Notes under the pieces: model-generated
Seen by the model: only the letters and a program-made list of their open reading frames with translations
Databases searched by the model: none
What the model was told of the DNA's origin: nothing
Origin: Aquiluna sp.
GTDB taxonomy: Bacteria > Actinomycetota > Actinomycetes > Actinomycetales > Microbacteriaceae
Assembly: GCA_023260495.1 (NCBI GenBank)
Contig: JALQVB010000011.1
Coordinates: forward strand, 1 to 22,047
Reading direction: 5' to 3'
Length of the DNA: 22,047 bases
Program-made: the position numbers and the translations under genes
Part shown: positions 6,272-14,053 of the stretch, one piece after another
How the letters are laid out: every line of letters starts with the position of its first letter
Position numbering within the stretch: the first letter of the stretch is position 1

Positions 6272-9148
6272 GTGTCACAAGCACCAGCACAAGGCCGACG
6301 AGTATCGCCACTTTCCATTGCTTTTGGAATTCTGGCGGCAATTGTTTTTGCCCTACTGAGCGCAGCCGGTATCTACACCGATTGGCTCTGGTTTGAGCAG
6401 TTGGGATTTGAGGTGGTCTTTATCACTCAAATCATGGCTCAGGTAATCAGCTTCCTGGTTGGCTTCGTGGTCATGACCGCAGTCATTGCGGTTGGCCTGA
6501 TGCTCGCTTGGCGCACTCGCCCCATCTACTTGCGCATGCCCGAGGAATCCCCATTTCAGGCTTACCAGCAGCTTCTAGAGAGCCTGCGAAAAATCGTCAT
6601 GTTTGGCGTCCCAGCGCTAATTGGAGTCGGTGGCGGTCTGGTTGTGGCCCGAGAGTGGCAGACCATTCTGCTGTTTTTGAACGGTGGAGAATTTGGTACC
6701 ACTGATGCGCACTTCGGTCTCGATGCGGGCTTCTACATTTTCGACTTGCCCTTCTTGACATTCACCGTGGGCTACCTCTCGGGCGCGGTTTTCCTAGCCG
6801 CACTAATCAATCTCGGCGTGCACGTCGTCTACGGAGGAATCCGATTCTCTGGCCGCGAGATTGCGGTTTCTAAGCCAGCCCGAGTTCAGCTGTCGATACT
6901 GATTGCTGCTTACCTATTACTGCAGGGAATTAGCCTCTGGTTCGACCAGTACTCGACCGCGGTAACAAGCGGAACACTATTCACCGGAGTGAACTACGCA
7001 GATGCGAATGCCGTGATTCCAGGGCTTCAAATCTTGGCTCTAATCTCTGCTGCTGTAGCGGTGACCTTCTTGGTAACTGCGTTCATCGCGCGCTGGCGCC
7101 TTGCCATTATTTCGACCGCACTGATGGTAGTCAGCTCGCTCGTGCTGGGAGGCCTGTACCCATGGGTGGTTCAGACCTTCATAGTGGTTCCGAATGAGCG
7201 AACCTTGGAATCTCCCTACCTTCAGAACAACATTGAAGCGACCAGATCCGCCTTCGGAATCGATCGTGTGGAGGTTGTTGACTATGACGCCACCGTCGTG
7301 GCGGAAAAAGGCGCTCTGCGCAACGACGCAAAAACAACCGCTTCGATACGCATCCTAGACCCAGCTCTGGTTTCCGATGCATTCCGTCAGCTGGAGCAGT
7401 ACCGCCAGTACTACAGCTTCCCAGATCGTCTCCACGTAGGCCGCTATGAGATTGATGGCAATGTGCAAGACACCGTCGTGGCGGTACGTGAGTTGAATCA
7501 AGCAGGATTAGGCGACAGCCAGTCCTGGTACAACTCGACCATCGTTTACACCCATGGCTACGGATTTGTCGCGGCCTATGGAAACAGGCGCGATGCCGAT
7601 GGTAAGCCAATGTTCCTGCAGTCTGGTATTCCACCGGTGGGTGCCCTCGGTGATTTTGAGCCGCGGGTTTACTTCGGCTTGAACTCTCCCGAGTACTCGA
7701 TTGTGGGTGCGCCGGAGGCTGCCGAGCCGCTGGAATTTGATTTCCCAGCCGGCGAGGACGGACAGCGCGAGACCTACACCACCTTCAGCGGTGAGGGCGG
7801 CCCTCGTGTTGGCAACTTGTTCAACCGGATCGCCTACGCACTTCGATTCCAGAGCGAGCAAATTCTGCTCTCTGATGCAATCAACTCGGAGTCGCAGATT
7901 CTCTACAATCGCGATCCAGCGGATCGTATTGCCGAGGTTGCACCGTTCTTGACTGTTGACAGTGAGGTTTACCCGGCTGTCGTTGACGGAAGAATCAAGT
8001 GGATCGTGGATGCCTACACGACCTCGTCAAGCTACCCATACTCCAACCTGGAGGCCTTCAACTTGGCCATCTTGGATTCTTCTTCGGAAGACTTCAACCG
8101 CGAGACCGGTGAAATCAATTACATTCGCAACTCAGTGAAGGCAACAGTTGATGCCTACGACGGCAAGGTTGAGCTATACGAGTGGGACGAGACCGACCCG
8201 ATACTGCAGGCATGGTCGGGAATCTACCCGGGCATCATCAAGCCAAAGTCGGAAATGTCACAGGAGCTGTTGAGCCACGTGCGCTACCCAGCCGACCTGT
8301 TCAAGACCCAGCGATCGGTGCTTGGCCGCTACCACGTGACTGAGGCAGGCGCTTTCTACTCGCAGCAGGATGCTTGGATGACCCCTAACGATCCAGTCGA
8401 GGGAACCGGACTGGGCACGCTGCAGCCGCCGTACTACCTGACCATGCAGGCACCCGGAGACCAGGAGAGCCGGTTCTCGCTCTACTCGACTTTCATCCCA
8501 CAGTCCACTGGCGAGACAACCAGAAACGTGCTCACCGGCTACCTAATTGCAAACGCTGATGCAAGAAATGAAGCTGGCGGTATAAGCGATGACTACGGCA
8601 AGCTAACGCTTCTAAACCTGCCCAGGGAGACGATCGTGCCGGGACCGGGTCAGGTGCAGAACAACTTCAACGCTGACAGCAACGTGTCTTCGCTGTTGAA
8701 CATTCTGCGCCAGGGTTCCACCAGAGTGCTAAATGGAAACCTATTGACGCTTCCTGTTGGCGGCGGTCTGCTCTATGTTCAGCCTGTCTACATCGAGTCA
8801 ACCGGCGAGACCAGCTACCCGCTGTTGCAGAAGATTCTGGTGGCGTTCGGTGACCAGATTGCCTTCGAGGACACCCTGGAGCAGGCCCTAGACAGCCTGT
8901 TCGGCGGTGACTCCGGCGCAGCCGTCTCTGACGGTGGAACCGGCACCGGTGGTCAAGGTGCTGACAGTGGCACCGATGCCGATGTCGACTCGGGTAATGC
9001 AGATCTAGATGCGGCGCTGGAGCGTGCTCGCATTGCGATTCAGGATAAGGAAGCCGCATTGCGCATTGGCGACTGGAACGCCTATGGCGAGGCGGATGCC
9101 CGACTCACCTTGGCAATCGAGCAGGCAATCGCAGCGCTGGATAACTAA
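6272..9148 (+). CDS. UPF0182 family large membrane protein
   Basis: A 958-aa protein with about seven hydrophobic segments in the first 310 residues (for example ILAAIVFALLSAAGIY and VISFLVGFVVMTAVIAVGLML), followed by a large soluble, presumably extracytoplasmic region. The region after the last helix carries family-like blocks (YPWVVQTFIVVPNERTLE, QQYLWYNST-like QSWYNSTIVYTHGYG, and VRYPADLFKTQR). Around residues 885-915 there is a Gly/Ser/Asp-rich linker, followed by a helical tail. The GTG start at 6272 has AGGAGA 5 nt upstream, beginning in the stop codon of the protease gene, so the two are an operon. The length is typical of the family. No biochemical function is established; pairing with the Lon-like protease is conserved in Actinobacteria to my knowledge, suggesting a shared envelope role. 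Confidence 0.93.
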   Translation: MSQAPAQGRRVSPLSIAFGILAAIVFALLSAAGIYTDWLWFEQLGFEVVFITQIMAQVISFLVGFVVMTAVIAVGLMLAWRTRPIYLRMPEESPFQAYQQLLESLRKIVMFGVPALIGVGGGLVVAREWQTILLFLNGGEFGTTDAHFGLDAGFYIFDLPFLTFTVGYLSGAVFLAALINLGVHVVYGGIRFSGREIAVSKPARVQLSILIAAYLLLQGISLWFDQYSTAVTSGTLFTGVNYADANAVIPGLQILALISAAVAVTFLVTAFIARWRLAIISTALMVVSSLVLGGLYPWVVQTFIVVPNERTLESPYLQNNIEATRSAFGIDRVEVVDYDATVVAEKGALRNDAKTTASIRILDPALVSDAFRQLEQYRQYYSFPDRLHVGRYEIDGNVQDTVVAVRELNQAGLGDSQSWYNSTIVYTHGYGFVAAYGNRRDADGKPMFLQSGIPPVGALGDFEPRVYFGLNSPEYSIVGAPEAAEPLEFDFPAGEDGQRETYTTFSGEGGPRVGNLFNRIAYALRFQSEQILLSDAINSESQILYNRDPADRIAEVAPFLTVDSEVYPAVVDGRIKWIVDAYTTSSSYPYSNLEAFNLAILDSSSEDFNRETGEINYIRNSVKATVDAYDGKVELYEWDETDPILQAWSGIYPGIIKPKSEMSQELLSHVRYPADLFKTQRSVLGRYHVTEAGAFYSQQDAWMTPNDPVEGTGLGTLQPPYYLTMQAPGDQESRFSLYSTFIPQSTGETTRNVLTGYLIANADARNEAGGISDDYGKLTLLNLPRETIVPGPGQVQNNFNADSNVSSLLNILRQGSTRVLNGNLLTLPVGGGLLYVQPVYIESTGETSYPLLQKILVAFGDQIAFEDTLEQALDSLFGGDSGAAVSDGGTGTGGQGADSGTDADVDSGNADLDAALERARIAIQDKEAALRIGDWNAYGEADARLTLAIEQAIAALDN

Positions 9149-9166
9149 GCGATTTTCTGCTAGAGT
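9138..9166 (+). promoter_or_regulatory. Putative promoter of initiator tRNA gene
   Basis: TGGATA (9138-9143) and TAGAGT (9161-9166) are separated by 17 nt, and the -10 ends 11 nt before the tRNA. Each is a four-of-six match to consensus. The -35 overlaps the last UPF0182 codons. Confidence 0.4.
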
Positions 9167-9177
9167 TTGAACTTCGC

Positions 9178-9254
9178 CGCGGGGTGGAGCAGTTCGGTAG
9201 CTCGCCGGGCTCATAACCCGGAGGTCGTAGGTTCAAATCCTGCCCCCGCAACCA
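9178..9254 (+). tRNA. tRNA-fMet (CAT), initiator
   Basis: A 77-nt cloverleaf with encoded CCA. The acceptor stem CGCGGGG pairs with CCCCGC, leaving the C1 x A72 mismatch that marks bacterial initiator tRNA. The anticodon arm is CCGGG-CTCATAA-CCCGG with anticodon CAT at 9212-9214, and has the three consecutive G:C pairs below the loop needed for P-site entry. The T-arm contains GTTCAAATC. It stands alone and is followed by a strong terminator. Confidence 0.97.
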
Positions 9255-9257
9255 TTT

Positions 9258-9291
9258 CCCCCGGGACCCACAAGGTCCCGGGGGCTTTTTT
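9258..9291 (+). terminator. Rho-independent terminator after tRNA-fMet
   Basis: A perfect 11-bp stem, CCCCCGGGACC / GGTCCCGGGGG, closes a 5-nt CACAA loop and is followed by C and six T. It begins 4 nt after the tRNA CCA end. Confidence 0.95.
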
Positions 9292-9331
9292 CTGCTGTGC
9301 ATAACTTCTGACGCTCTAGCCGTAAACCGCC

Positions 9332-9337
9332 TATCTT
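9332..9337 (+). promoter_or_regulatory. Putative -10 element (TATCTT) for leaderless lipoprotein gene
   Basis: TATCTT is followed by six pyrimidine-rich bases (TCCCCC) and then the ATG at 9344. No Shine-Dalgarno sequence is possible in that interval, so leaderless expression is likely. Confidence 0.5.
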
Positions 9338-9343
9338 TCCCCC

Positions 9344-9736
9344 ATGAGAATCTGGCTGACTCTGGTGATGATCTTGACGGGATGTGGAAATGTGAACGAG
9401 CGAGCTCTAATCCAGCAAACCCTCGACGGCTACGCTCAGGCCGCCACTCAGGGCGCTGAGCTAGACAAGTTTCTTTCGGGTGAGGCGCTGACTAGCGCGC
9501 GGCAGAGTGCCGCACTGATGTCCGATCTGGGCTTTACCCAGCTGGGGATGGCAAATTTTGAAATTGCCACTGTGGGTGAGGGAGAGGTTTCGGGTTGCCT
9601 TGACCTCAGCGGTGTTCAGGTGGTGGATTCGCAAGGAGCTCTGGTGCAACCCAATCGGACCGATCGCCTGGAATTTACGGGACGTTTCGGGGAGGATGCA
9701 CGGCTTTATCAGCTTGAGGTGCTGGGGCCATGTTAA
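9344..9736 (+). CDS. Small putative lipoprotein, unknown function
   Basis: A 130-aa protein I do not recognise. The N-terminus is a short signal sequence ending in a lipobox (MILTGC, C14), so the mature protein would be lipid-anchored on the outside of the membrane. The rest begins with a helical segment (ALIQQTLDGYAQAATQ) and continues into a mixed beta region with a CLDLSGVQVVDSQG stretch; two further cysteines (near residue 84 and at the C-terminal end, GPC) could form a disulfide. The layout recalls small NTF2-like accessory lipoproteins but no motif proves this. The last 7 nt overlap the next gene, so the two are translationally coupled. It follows the tRNA terminator and has its own leaderless-type promoter. 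Confidence 0.75.
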   Translation: MRIWLTLVMILTGCGNVNERALIQQTLDGYAQAATQGAELDKFLSGEALTSARQSAALMSDLGFTQLGMANFEIATVGEGEVSGCLDLSGVQVVDSQGALVQPNRTDRLEFTGRFGEDARLYQLEVLGPC

Positions 9737-10425
9737 TCACCATCCTGCTCGCGACCTGTGATCTGGGCGGTGCAACTCTGGGGATCTGCGACTGCGGCAC
9801 GCAGGTTACAGACCAGATTTCGTTTGAGCTATGCGGTTCGCAGGAAAGTTCGACTCAGTACCCAGGGGGTTCGGCCGAGGTGCCGATGCGGCTTTGCGAG
9901 TACTACGTGAACGGAACTATTGATGAGCCGACGCTGGGCCGCATCACGGCCTGGGTTCCGGTCGGTTCACGGCTCTGCATCGGTGACGAAATCCCAGAGC
10001 CCGCTCCGCCGCGAACGATAGAGGATGACATAAAAGACTCCTTTCTCGCCTTTTCCTCTCGGCCATGGGCCTCCTGGCAGCCCGGGGGAGAGTTGGAAGT
10101 TGAGGTGCCGGCAACGTTCTTTGTTGATGGTGGGTCGCAAACCGTGAATGGAGCGCTGCTCGGCCGCTCGGCGCAAATTAGATTTTCTGCCGTATCCGCT
10201 AGCTGGACCTTCAGTGACGGGCAGGGTCTTGCGGGATTTACAGCGCAACGAATCTTCTTAGAGCCGGGGGAATTCACTGCCCGAGCTCAGGTCAGCTATC
10301 GAATTGACTATCGCTATGACGGAGGGCCTTGGGTGCTGGGTGCCGGCTCCGGTGCGCTCAGCAGCAACTTGATTGAGCTTGATGTGGTCAAGATTCCGCG
10401 GCGAACACTCTTGGTATTGCCGTAA
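9730..10425 (+). CDS. PKD-like domain protein, probably exported, unknown function
   Basis: A 231-aa protein. Its ATG overlaps the end of the lipoprotein gene, and an in-frame stop lies just upstream, so the start is fixed unless a later one is used. The N-terminus (MLITILLATC) is hydrophobic but very short for a signal peptide. The first 85 residues are Cys-rich (DLGGATLGICDCGTQ and later CGS, LCEYY, LCIGD). The second half holds a PKD/Ig-like beta fold with SASWTFSDGQG, FLEPGEFTARAQVSYRIDYRYDGGPW near residues 155-205. Similar unannotated PKD-type proteins occur in Microbacteriaceae. With its lipoprotein partner it may form a surface pair; no function can be assigned. Confidence 0.75.
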   Translation: MLITILLATCDLGGATLGICDCGTQVTDQISFELCGSQESSTQYPGGSAEVPMRLCEYYVNGTIDEPTLGRITAWVPVGSRLCIGDEIPEPAPPRTIEDDIKDSFLAFSSRPWASWQPGGELEVEVPATFFVDGGSQTVNGALLGRSAQIRFSAVSASWTFSDGQGLAGFTAQRIFLEPGEFTARAQVSYRIDYRYDGGPWVLGAGSGALSSNLIELDVVKIPRRTLLVLP

Positions 10426-10472
10426 TCAGATTATTTTCAGTTGGGACTCATAGAATCCCCAGAGTTGTTTCA

Positions 10473-10478
10473 CATAAT
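10473..10478 (+). promoter_or_regulatory. Putative -10 element (CATAAT) of the HtrA-like protease gene
   Basis: CATAAT is a five-of-six match to TATAAT, 24 nt before the ATG at 10503. A ribosome site (GAAAGGTGAT) lies between. No convincing -35 hexamer is present. Confidence 0.4.
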
Positions 10479-10502
10479 CAGTGAGACAACGAAAGGTGAT
10501 TC

Positions 10503-11696
10503 ATGAGTGAGTTCAATCGTTCCGGAGATTCGCAGTTTGTCTTCTCCTCTCCATACACCGCCCCAGTTCAGCCAACACCAAAGCCGAAGCGCAAGGTTGG
10601 GGCACTGGGCATCGCGGCACTGGCAATGTCCAGCGCGCTGGTTGGTGGAATTATTGGATCGAGCGCTTTCTCACTTACCTTTGCAGGTTTTTCGCAGCCA
10701 GCTCCTGTTGTGGTGAACAACGTTGAGCAGGTGAACTGGGTGACCGGTGCGGCATCCGAGGCTGGACCATCGGTCGCAACGCTCTCGGTATCGGGCGACA
10801 GCTCCGGTGGCTCTGGCTCCGGCGTGGTGCTGACTGAGGATGGCTACATTCTCACCAATGCCCACGTGGTGACACTCGGAGGTCAAACTGATTCGGCAAA
10901 CATCGCCGTGCAACTTTTTGATGCCAGAGTCTTGCCTGCAGAGTTGATTGGCTATGACAGTGTCTATGACCTTGCGGTAATCAAGGTGGATGCAACGGGA
11001 CTCAAGCCAATCACCTTTACCGACTCGGCTGACTTGAATGTCGGACAGAATGTGGTGGCCATCGGTGCGCCGCTCGGACTCTCCTCAACTGTGACCCAGG
11101 GAATTGTCTCTGCCCTGAACCGAACCATTCAGGTTGCCAGCTCGGAGGTTACCGACCGTCCAGGATTGCAATTCTGGACTGGAACTGGCGATTCGATATC
11201 GATTCAGGTAATTCAAACCGATGCTGCTATCAACCCTGGAAATTCCGGTGGTGCGCTGGTCGATGAAAATGGACGCCTGGTTGGCATCAACGTCGCCATC
11301 GCCACCGCCGGTGGTGGCGAGGCCGGGTCAATTGGCGTTGGATTTGCAATTCCTTCGAACACCGCTTTCCGCATCGCTCAGGAGATCATGGACACCGGAT
11401 CTGCCACACACGGACTGCTAGGAGCCATGGTCTCCAACAACACCGATGGCAACGGCGGCTTCTCTACCGGAGCCAAGGTTGAGCAGGTTACCTCCGGCGG
11501 AGCGGCAGAGGCCGCTGGCATCCGAGCTGGAGATGTTGTGGTTGAGTTCGCTGGAGATCCAGTCTCCAGCGCCACTGATCTGACTGCTTTGGTGCGGGCC
11601 CAGCCAGCTGGTGGCGAGGTCAAGGTGAAGGTGCTTCGTGGCGATCAGGCACTGACCTTTGATGTGGTCCTCGGCGATGCCGCAGATCTAAACTAG
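10503..11696 (+). CDS. HtrA/DegP-like trypsin-like serine protease with PDZ domain (family S1C)
   Basis: A 397-aa membrane-anchored extracytoplasmic quality-control protease. A short cytoplasmic, Pro/Lys-rich N-terminus (to about 33) precedes one transmembrane helix (about 36-58). The trypsin-like domain shows the full triad: H121 (TNAHV), D156 (YDLAVI) and S248 (NPGNSGGAL). One PDZ domain follows, from about residue 300 (GLLGAMVSN ... GGAAEAAGIRAGDVVVEFAGD). The ATG at 10503 is preceded by GAAAGGTGATTC, a fair ribosome site, with CATAAT as a possible -10. The size and domain order match actinobacterial HtrA proteins. It stands 5 nt before the DUF3039 gene, so they are probably cotranscribed. 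Together with the Lon-like protease upstream, this gives two envelope proteases in the window. Confidence 0.95.
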   Translation: MSEFNRSGDSQFVFSSPYTAPVQPTPKPKRKVGALGIAALAMSSALVGGIIGSSAFSLTFAGFSQPAPVVVNNVEQVNWVTGAASEAGPSVATLSVSGDSSGGSGSGVVLTEDGYILTNAHVVTLGGQTDSANIAVQLFDARVLPAELIGYDSVYDLAVIKVDATGLKPITFTDSADLNVGQNVVAIGAPLGLSSTVTQGIVSALNRTIQVASSEVTDRPGLQFWTGTGDSISIQVIQTDAAINPGNSGGALVDENGRLVGINVAIATAGGGEAGSIGVGFAIPSNTAFRIAQEIMDTGSATHGLLGAMVSNNTDGNGGFSTGAKVEQVTSGGAAEAAGIRAGDVVVEFAGDPVSSATDLTALVRAQPAGGEVKVKVLRGDQALTFDVVLGDAADLN

Positions 11697-11701
11697 GCAC
11701 C

Positions 11702-11929
11702 ATGAGTGAACCAGAGTCAGACCTTCTCGAAAAGGAGCAAGAGCTCCTAGAGGATGGCGATCACGAACGCTATTCGCACTACGTGAAGAAGGACAAAATC
11801 GTTGAGTCTGCAGTCATGGGTAATGCGGTCGTGGCACTATGCGGCAAGGTTTGGGTTCCCAATCGCTCCCCGGAGAAGTTCCCGGTATGCCCAAGCTGTA
11901 AAGAGATTTACGAAAAGCTAAAGCCCTAG
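11702..11929 (+). CDS. DUF3039 family small zinc-ribbon-like protein
   Basis: A 75-aa protein matching the actinobacterial DUF3039 pattern: an acidic N-terminus, DGDHERYSHYVKKDKI, then ALCGKVWVPNRSP and VCPSCKEIYE. Cysteines at about 47, 63 and 66 with the nearby His could bind a metal. The family lies beside nicotinate phosphoribosyltransferase or clpS genes in many Actinobacteria, as here. The function is unknown. Its TAG stop shares the palindrome CTAG with the TAG stop of the convergent pncB gene. Confidence 0.9.
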   Translation: MSEPESDLLEKEQELLEDGDHERYSHYVKKDKIVESAVMGNAVVALCGKVWVPNRSPEKFPVCPSCKEIYEKLKP

Positions 11930-13194
11930 ACGTACTCGGTTGGAATTGCGGGCTCGCCTTTAGAGAGCCGGCGTCCCGCCGGCGGCAACTCTGCCATAGC
12001 CAGCTTGTGGTTCTCTCTAGCCAGATCGGATCCAGTCGAACCAATCATGGTGTGGTTTGGCCCCTGATCCCATAGCAGCTGTTGCAGTTTTCGTCCCTCG
12101 CTGGGATTTCCAATGAGCTCTGCAGCCGCGATTCCCTGTTCGGTTCTCCGGGTGGCATGTTTCTTTCCGCCGACCGATGCCTTGCCTGCCGACTTCTTGG
12201 CCACGTCGACCCAGCCGGCGTCGGTTTCATGCGCCACCAGCTTGTAAACAAAGCCGGCCGTTGGGCTACCTGAGCCGGTTACCAGTGAGGTGCCGACACC
12301 GTACCTGTCCACGGGCGCCGACGCTAGTCCGGCAATCGTGTATTCATCCAGGTCGCTGGTGACCACGATCTGGGTCTTATTGGCGCCGAGCTGATCTAGC
12401 TGCTTGCGCACGGCAACGGCGGTTTGGCCAAGGTCACCCGAGTCGATGCGGACAGCGGATAGCTCGCCGCCGGTGAGCTCAACTGCCAGCTTGACAGCCT
12501 CTGGAATGTCGTAGGTGTCAACCAGCAGAGTAGTTTTCTTGCCGTGCGAGGCGATCTGGGCCTCGAAGGCCTCGCGTTCACTGTCGTGCAGCAAGGTGAA
12601 AGCGTGAGCACTGGTTCCCATAGTCGGAATCCCAAAGCGGCGGCCCGCTTCAAGATTGCTGGTTGAGCTAAACCCGACCAGGTAGGCGGCGCGAGCAGCC
12701 GCCACGGCGGCTTCCTCATGTGCCCGGCGGGCACCCATCTCAACCAGGGTTCGACCCTGGGCTGCCGAGAACATTCGAGCAGCAGCCGATGCCACGGCGG
12801 AGTCGTAGTTCAAGATTGACAGGATTACGGTTTCCAAAATCACAGCGCTGGCAAAGCTGCCTTCGACCGTCATAACGGGCGAGCCTGGGAAGTACAGCTC
12901 TCCCTCGGCATAGCCGGTGATGGTTCCATCAAACTTGTAATCGGAAAGATATTCCAGCGTCTTGGGTCCGACGATTTTTTCCTCGGCAAGAAAGCTGAGT
13001 TCGGCAGTGCCAAACCGGAAGTCGGCAATGGCATCCAGCACCCTACCGGTGCCCGCGAGAACGCCATAGCGCCGGCCATTTGGCAGAGATCTAGTGAAGA
13101 CCTCAAAAACGCACTTACGGTCAGCCTTGCCAGATTGCATGGCAGCTTCCAGCATCGTCAGTTCGTAGCGATCTGTCATCAAGGCGTAAGACAC
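11926..13194 (-). CDS. pncB: Nicotinate phosphoribosyltransferase
   Basis: A 422-aa enzyme joining nicotinate to PRPP to make nicotinate mononucleotide in NAD salvage. Family signatures are the N-terminal YALMTDRYELTM, FEVFTRSLPNGRRYGVLAG, GTSAHAF (with the His that is phosphorylated in this family), AVRIDSGDL and VVTSDLDEY. The GTG at 13194 (MSYALMTDRYEL) is preferred because TAGGCT lies exactly 6 nt upstream. It diverges from murI across only 46 nt and converges on the DUF3039 gene with a 4-nt overlap. The clpS gene often found between pncB and murI in relatives is absent here. Confidence 0.96.
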   Translation of the reverse strand: MSYALMTDRYELTMLEAAMQSGKADRKCVFEVFTRSLPNGRRYGVLAGTGRVLDAIADFRFGTAELSFLAEEKIVGPKTLEYLSDYKFDGTITGYAEGELYFPGSPVMTVEGSFASAVILETVILSILNYDSAVASAAARMFSAAQGRTLVEMGARRAHEEAAVAAARAAYLVGFSSTSNLEAGRRFGIPTMGTSAHAFTLLHDSEREAFEAQIASHGKKTTLLVDTYDIPEAVKLAVELTGGELSAVRIDSGDLGQTAVAVRKQLDQLGANKTQIVVTSDLDEYTIAGLASAPVDRYGVGTSLVTGSGSPTAGFVYKLVAHETDAGWVDVAKKSAGKASVGGKKHATRRTEQGIAAAELIGNPSEGRKLQQLLWDQGPNHTMIGSTGSDLARENHKLAMAELPPAGRRLSKGEPAIPTEYV

Positions 13195-13200
13195 GCCACC

Positions 13201-13206
13201 AGCCTA
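13201..13206 (-). promoter_or_regulatory. Putative -10 element (TAGGCT) for leaderless pncB
   Basis: On the minus strand TAGGCT ends 6 nt before the pncB GTG. There is no Shine-Dalgarno sequence. It faces the murI -10 element with 22 nt between. Confidence 0.5.
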
Positions 13207-13228
13207 CTGAGGGCAGGCAAGTTGAGCC

Positions 13229-13234
13229 TAGACT
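13229..13234 (+). promoter_or_regulatory. Putative -10 element (TAGACT) for leaderless murI
   Basis: TAGACT, then six bases (TGGGGC), then the GTG at 13241. The TANNNT-N6-RTG arrangement again suggests leaderless transcription. Confidence 0.5.
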
Positions 13235-13240
13235 TGGGGC

Positions 13241-14053
13241 GTGGATGCAAGGCCGATAGGAATTTTCGACTCTGGTGTCGGCGGTTTGACCGTGGCTAGG
13301 GCGATCATCGACCAGTTACCCAATGAGTCAATCCACTACGTCGGTGACACCGCTAATTCCCCATACGGAACCAAGACCATTTCCGAGGTTCGCTCACTTG
13401 CTTTGGCAGTCATGGATGACCTGGTTGCATCCGGGGTGAAACTACTCGTTATTGCCTGTAATTCCGCTTCGGCTGCAGTGCTAAGGGATGCCAGGGAGAG
13501 ATACACGGAGCAGTTGGGAGTCCCGGTTGTTGAGGTGATTCAGCCCGCGGTTCGCACCGCGGTTGCCACCAGCCACAATCGTAAGGTCGGAGTGATTGGA
13601 ACAAACGCGACGATTTCCTCGCGCGCCTATGACGACGCCTTCGCCGCAGCGGTTGACTTCGAGATAACCTCGCAGGCCTGCCCTGCGTTTGTTGACTATG
13701 TCGAGCGCGGTATCACTTCGGGTCCAGAGGTGCTAGCGGCCGCTGAAAACTACCTAGCTCCGTTGCGCGAGGCTGGGGTGGATACTTTGGTTTTGGGTTG
13801 CACGCATTACCCGCTGCTGCAGGCGGCGCTCGCCTACGTGATGGGGGATGGGGTGAATTTAGTCTCCTCAGCAGACGAGACCGCCAAGGATGTTTTCCGT
13901 GTGCTAACTCAGCACGATCTCTTGGCTCCTGAAGGAGCCCTGGCCACGCATGAGTTTTTCGCAACCGGGGACGAGGCAGAGTTTGCCAAGTTGGCAAGAC
14001 GATTCTTAGGCCCTGAAGTCCAGGGCGTCAGACACATCAAGAAGGGCTCCTAA
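13241..14053 (+). CDS. murI: Glutamate racemase
   Basis: A 270-aa enzyme converting L- to D-glutamate for peptidoglycan. It has the IGIFDSGVGGLTVA start with the conserved Asp, the YVGDTANSPYG block, the first catalytic Cys in IACNSASA and the second in LGCTHYPLL with its adjacent His. The GTG at 13241 gives the usual short N-terminus. The stop TAA is followed immediately by the TTG of rph, so murI, rph and rdgB form a tightly packed operon. Confidence 0.97.
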   Translation: MDARPIGIFDSGVGGLTVARAIIDQLPNESIHYVGDTANSPYGTKTISEVRSLALAVMDDLVASGVKLLVIACNSASAAVLRDARERYTEQLGVPVVEVIQPAVRTAVATSHNRKVGVIGTNATISSRAYDDAFAAAVDFEITSQACPAFVDYVERGITSGPEVLAAAENYLAPLREAGVDTLVLGCTHYPLLQAALAYVMGDGVNLVSSADETAKDVFRVLTQHDLLAPEGALATHEFFATGDEAEFAKLARRFLGPEVQGVRHIKKGS

